Shown: positions 61,744-64,000 of the stretch, in pieces
How the letters are laid out: each line of letters begins with the position of its first letter
Numbering within the stretch: the first letter of the stretch is position 1
Assembly: GCA_023515745.1 (NCBI GenBank)
Contig: JALECJ010000258.1
Location: 2,455,164-2,519,163, forward strand
Source of the DNA: Amoeboaphelidium protococcarum
Lineage: Eukaryota; Aphelidiomycota; Aphelidea
Direction of reading: 5' to 3'
DNA: 64,000 nucleotides
Notes under the pieces: generated by a model
Database searches by the model: none
What the model saw: the letters and a program-made list of their open reading frames with translations, nothing else
Told to the model about the DNA's origin: nothing
Translations under genes and position numbers: made by a program

Positions 61744-64000
61744 ATGAGTCTACAAGTGATTAGAAATTGTGAAGTGCTGGTTGGTAATGCTAAGACTGCA
61801 GAGTAGTGTGATGTTGTTCTGGACAAGTAGTTTCGAGTTGTTGTGTAGAAAGCAAATGGTGGCAAGCAGTTGATAGAGTTCAACTTGAGAAACTTGAAGG
61901 CTCTGATTAGCAAGTAGAATATCGAAGTTGTGCTGTAGTCGTTTGTCAAGAATCAGAATGTGATGACTATTTAGCACCATTCTGATATTGAGCAGATTAT
62001 CATTGCCATTGTTGACTGTGTGAAATGTACGTTTCCTGTGAGGCAGGTGAAGATTAGAAGTGATATTCATGCCTCTGTGAGTAGTATGGAGGGCTTGCAC
62101 ACAAAGACAGAGTAGATGGATCTTATTGTAGCCGTCCCTTGGAAAGAATTGAACTTTAGAAGTAGTGTGGGTACTCGGTAGATGATTGCTGGTGGAATGG
62201 TGAACACTTACGTTGCATGCTGTCATCATTTGAATGTACCTGTGAGTCAAGAGGCACTATGGCTGATCAAATCTCAGTCTGGTGATTGTTGTCTCGATTT
62301 GAAGTTGTTTGCTGATTTTGATAATAAATAGGTTTTGGCCATTCTGGATGCTCTGGTGTTCAACGGCTATTTCACTCGACTGGTGTTGACTGATGTCAGA
62401 TTTAATAGTCCTGATATGGCACATGCTTTGATTCATTTACTCAAGTGGAACCAGGGATTGGAAGAGATTGTGTTTGGTGGAAGTAATTAGTTTCCCAAAG
62501 AGTTTCTGCACCAACTGTCTGAGGCCATGAAGAATTGTGTGCATTTGCAGAGTGTCTATTTGGATGATAATGCGATTGATGAAAAGTATACAGCTCTTTT
62601 GGGTGCAGATTTGCATCTAATGTAGAGAGGAGCTAAGGGACTATCTTTAGCCAATTGTCAGTTGAGTAAAAAAGGTGCTGTCTCATTTTTGTCCAACTTT
62701 ACCAAGTCAGGTAGTGGTGGATCGAATGCAGTTTCTCTCACTGATAGTCTTCAGTATCTGAATCTGAGTGGGAATTAATTAGGATCTGATGGCGTGTTTG
62801 CTCTAAATGAAGTGCTTCAAGTGCCCAATCAGTTGTCAGTTCTCAACTTGACCAATTGCGGCATTCCGAATTTGGAGATTTTATTTACAGCTCTGATGCG
62901 CGGATGCACTTTCAGCCTCAAGGAATTACATCTACAGGGCAATAGATTTAATAATGGCCAAGATTGCGTTCCATTTGAATCGTTCTTGAAGAGCTCGCAG
63001 TCACTTTAGGTGATAAATATGAGTGACACTAAGCTGAGTTCTGGGTAGTTGAAGTAGTTGTTCAATGCTTTAAATGAAAACATCTCGCTGCTGAATGTTC
63101 AATTATCTCTGAGAAATAATGACTTGGGAAAGAAGGATATCTCTTATATTGGTCAGATATTGCCTCAATTGATTACGGTGAGTGCTGTGGATTTTAGTGA
63201 GAATGATGTCAGTGATGATGTTGCGGCGATTGATTTAATTGAGGGACTGGCTCGTAATGTGAAGTTGAAAGTGATCAAGTTGGACAAGTGTTTCTAGAAA
63301 TTGTCCAAGTAGAAGAGTGCTAGTAATGTCCGCCTGTAATTGTTATTCTAAATGTAGAATGTGGTTGAACTATCGCTGAATGATAATGTTCTTGGTAAGT
63401 TTTTATCTCACTGTATGGAGAGTGTGAAGATTACTGGAGCTGATGGCAGTAAATTGCAAAAGTTGCACTTGGTTAATAATTCTCTTGGAGATGACGGTTC
63501 ATCTTCATTGTGTTTGCTGATCTCCCAGTTGCAGTAGTTGCAATATTTGGATTGTAGTCAGAATGGCTTTAGTTTTGTCGGATGGAACTTTATTGCTAGA
63601 GCTGCGGTTTAGAATAAGTATTTGCGCGAAATTGTTTTACCTTTTGGAGAGATGCAAGCTTTGTATAAATCTGATAAGGTGAAAGCTGAGAGATTGTTCG
63701 CAGAGTTGTAGTAAAGTTGTGCTTAGAAGAGTAGCGGGTTCAATGGTGCTACTAGTGCCTTTAACCATTAATGGACATCTGGAGATAAAGCTGTGCTATC
63801 CGGCGTAATTAGTAAATGCTAATAAAAGATTGATCAGTTGTCAAAGTATGGCGGGCTGCCGTAAAAGGTTATCGAATAGATGTCCTAGAGTAAGAAGCTG
63901 TGCTCAGAGTTGGATAGCCTAGAATCTGTGATCAGCGTGGTGAATTAGCAATTTGAATCTGTTTTCAAGGCTGATCAAGATGAGACTAAGGGAGTGTTGA
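61744..64000 (+). CDS. CARMIL/LRRC16-like actin regulator, 3' end outside window
   Basis: CARMIL proteins bind capping protein and myosin I and promote actin assembly at the cell edge. The visible 752 codons show an N-terminal PH-like domain (about 1-115: MSLQVIRNCEVLVGNAKTAE, FRVVVQKANGGKQLIEFNLR), then a long leucine-rich-repeat array (LTDVRFNSPDMAHALIHLL, LQYLNLSGNQLGSDGVFAL, LSVLNLTNCGIPNLEILF, LKELHLQGNRFNN, LQKLHLVNNSLGDDG, LQYLDCSQNGFSFVGWNF), then a helical region. The capping-protein-binding (CPI) motif expected near the C-terminus would lie beyond the edge. TAG Gln codons are very frequent. ATG 61744; no TGA before 64000. Confidence 0.87.

Overview
The window is nuclear DNA from a microbial eukaryote that reads UAA and UAG as glutamine and stops only at UGA. 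Nearly every conserved protein here contains in-frame TAA/TAG codons where family members carry Gln or tolerate it. Examples are the CDP-alcohol phosphotransferase signature D-G-K-TAG-A-R, CK2, SAE1, IMPDH and NAD kinase. These genes then end at TGA. With that code the window becomes a dense set of about 45 genes on both strands. Spliceosomal introns are usually 50-70 nt (GTAAG-type donors, TAG acceptors, often a CTAAT-like box just upstream). The host lineage cannot be named from this alone. The same code occurs in ciliates, hexamitids, oxymonads, some ulvophyte algae and, as I recall, some aphelid relatives of fungi. The gene set (OPI3/PEMT, threonine deaminase, cytochrome b5-acyl-CoA dehydrogenase, GPI-anchored Pro-rich lectin) would suit a fungus-like opisthokont. 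The partial 18S rRNA at the left edge is the decisive marker.

Layout. 1-1637: 18S rRNA (minus strand, 3' end cut off), then about 2.6 kb of spacer. 4.2-9.4 kb: ethanolamine/choline phosphotransferase, casein kinase 2 alpha, PA-TM-RING ubiquitin ligase. 9.8-14.5 kb: poorly understood genes plus tRNA-Ile. 14.8-25.1 kb: SAE1, glycine cleavage H protein, a Sec39 gene and, directly upstream, a separate gene for the NBAS-type beta-propeller, a tail-anchored SNARE-like protein, a secreted protein, an I9-inhibitor membrane protein and a sirtuin. 25.7-27.1 kb: a frame-broken alpha-kinase. 28-40 kb: tRNA-Thr, GPI-anchored lectin-like protein, threonine deaminase, NAD kinase, PEMT, DEAD-box helicase, a 7-TM protein. 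40.0-43.8 kb: two tRNA-Ser genes in inverted orientation flanking odd, hard-to-model genes. 44-64 kb: peroxiredoxin, IMPDH, cyt b5-ACAD, TIP30-like reductase, COX17, ribosomal protein S4, tandem SCP2 with a peroxisomal signal, a membrane-anchored kinase, a 1,201-aa disordered protein, a secreted protein, JTB, and the start of CARMIL.

The genes are ordinary housekeeping neighbours rather than one pathway, apart from phospholipid head-group synthesis (4.2 kb and 35.9 kb) and the paired NBAS/Sec39 genes. The points most worth a second look are the reassigned code, the split NBAS, the U1-C72 mismatch shared by two tRNAs, the inverted tRNA-Ser pair, and several loci whose reading frames are broken although their neighbours are clean.
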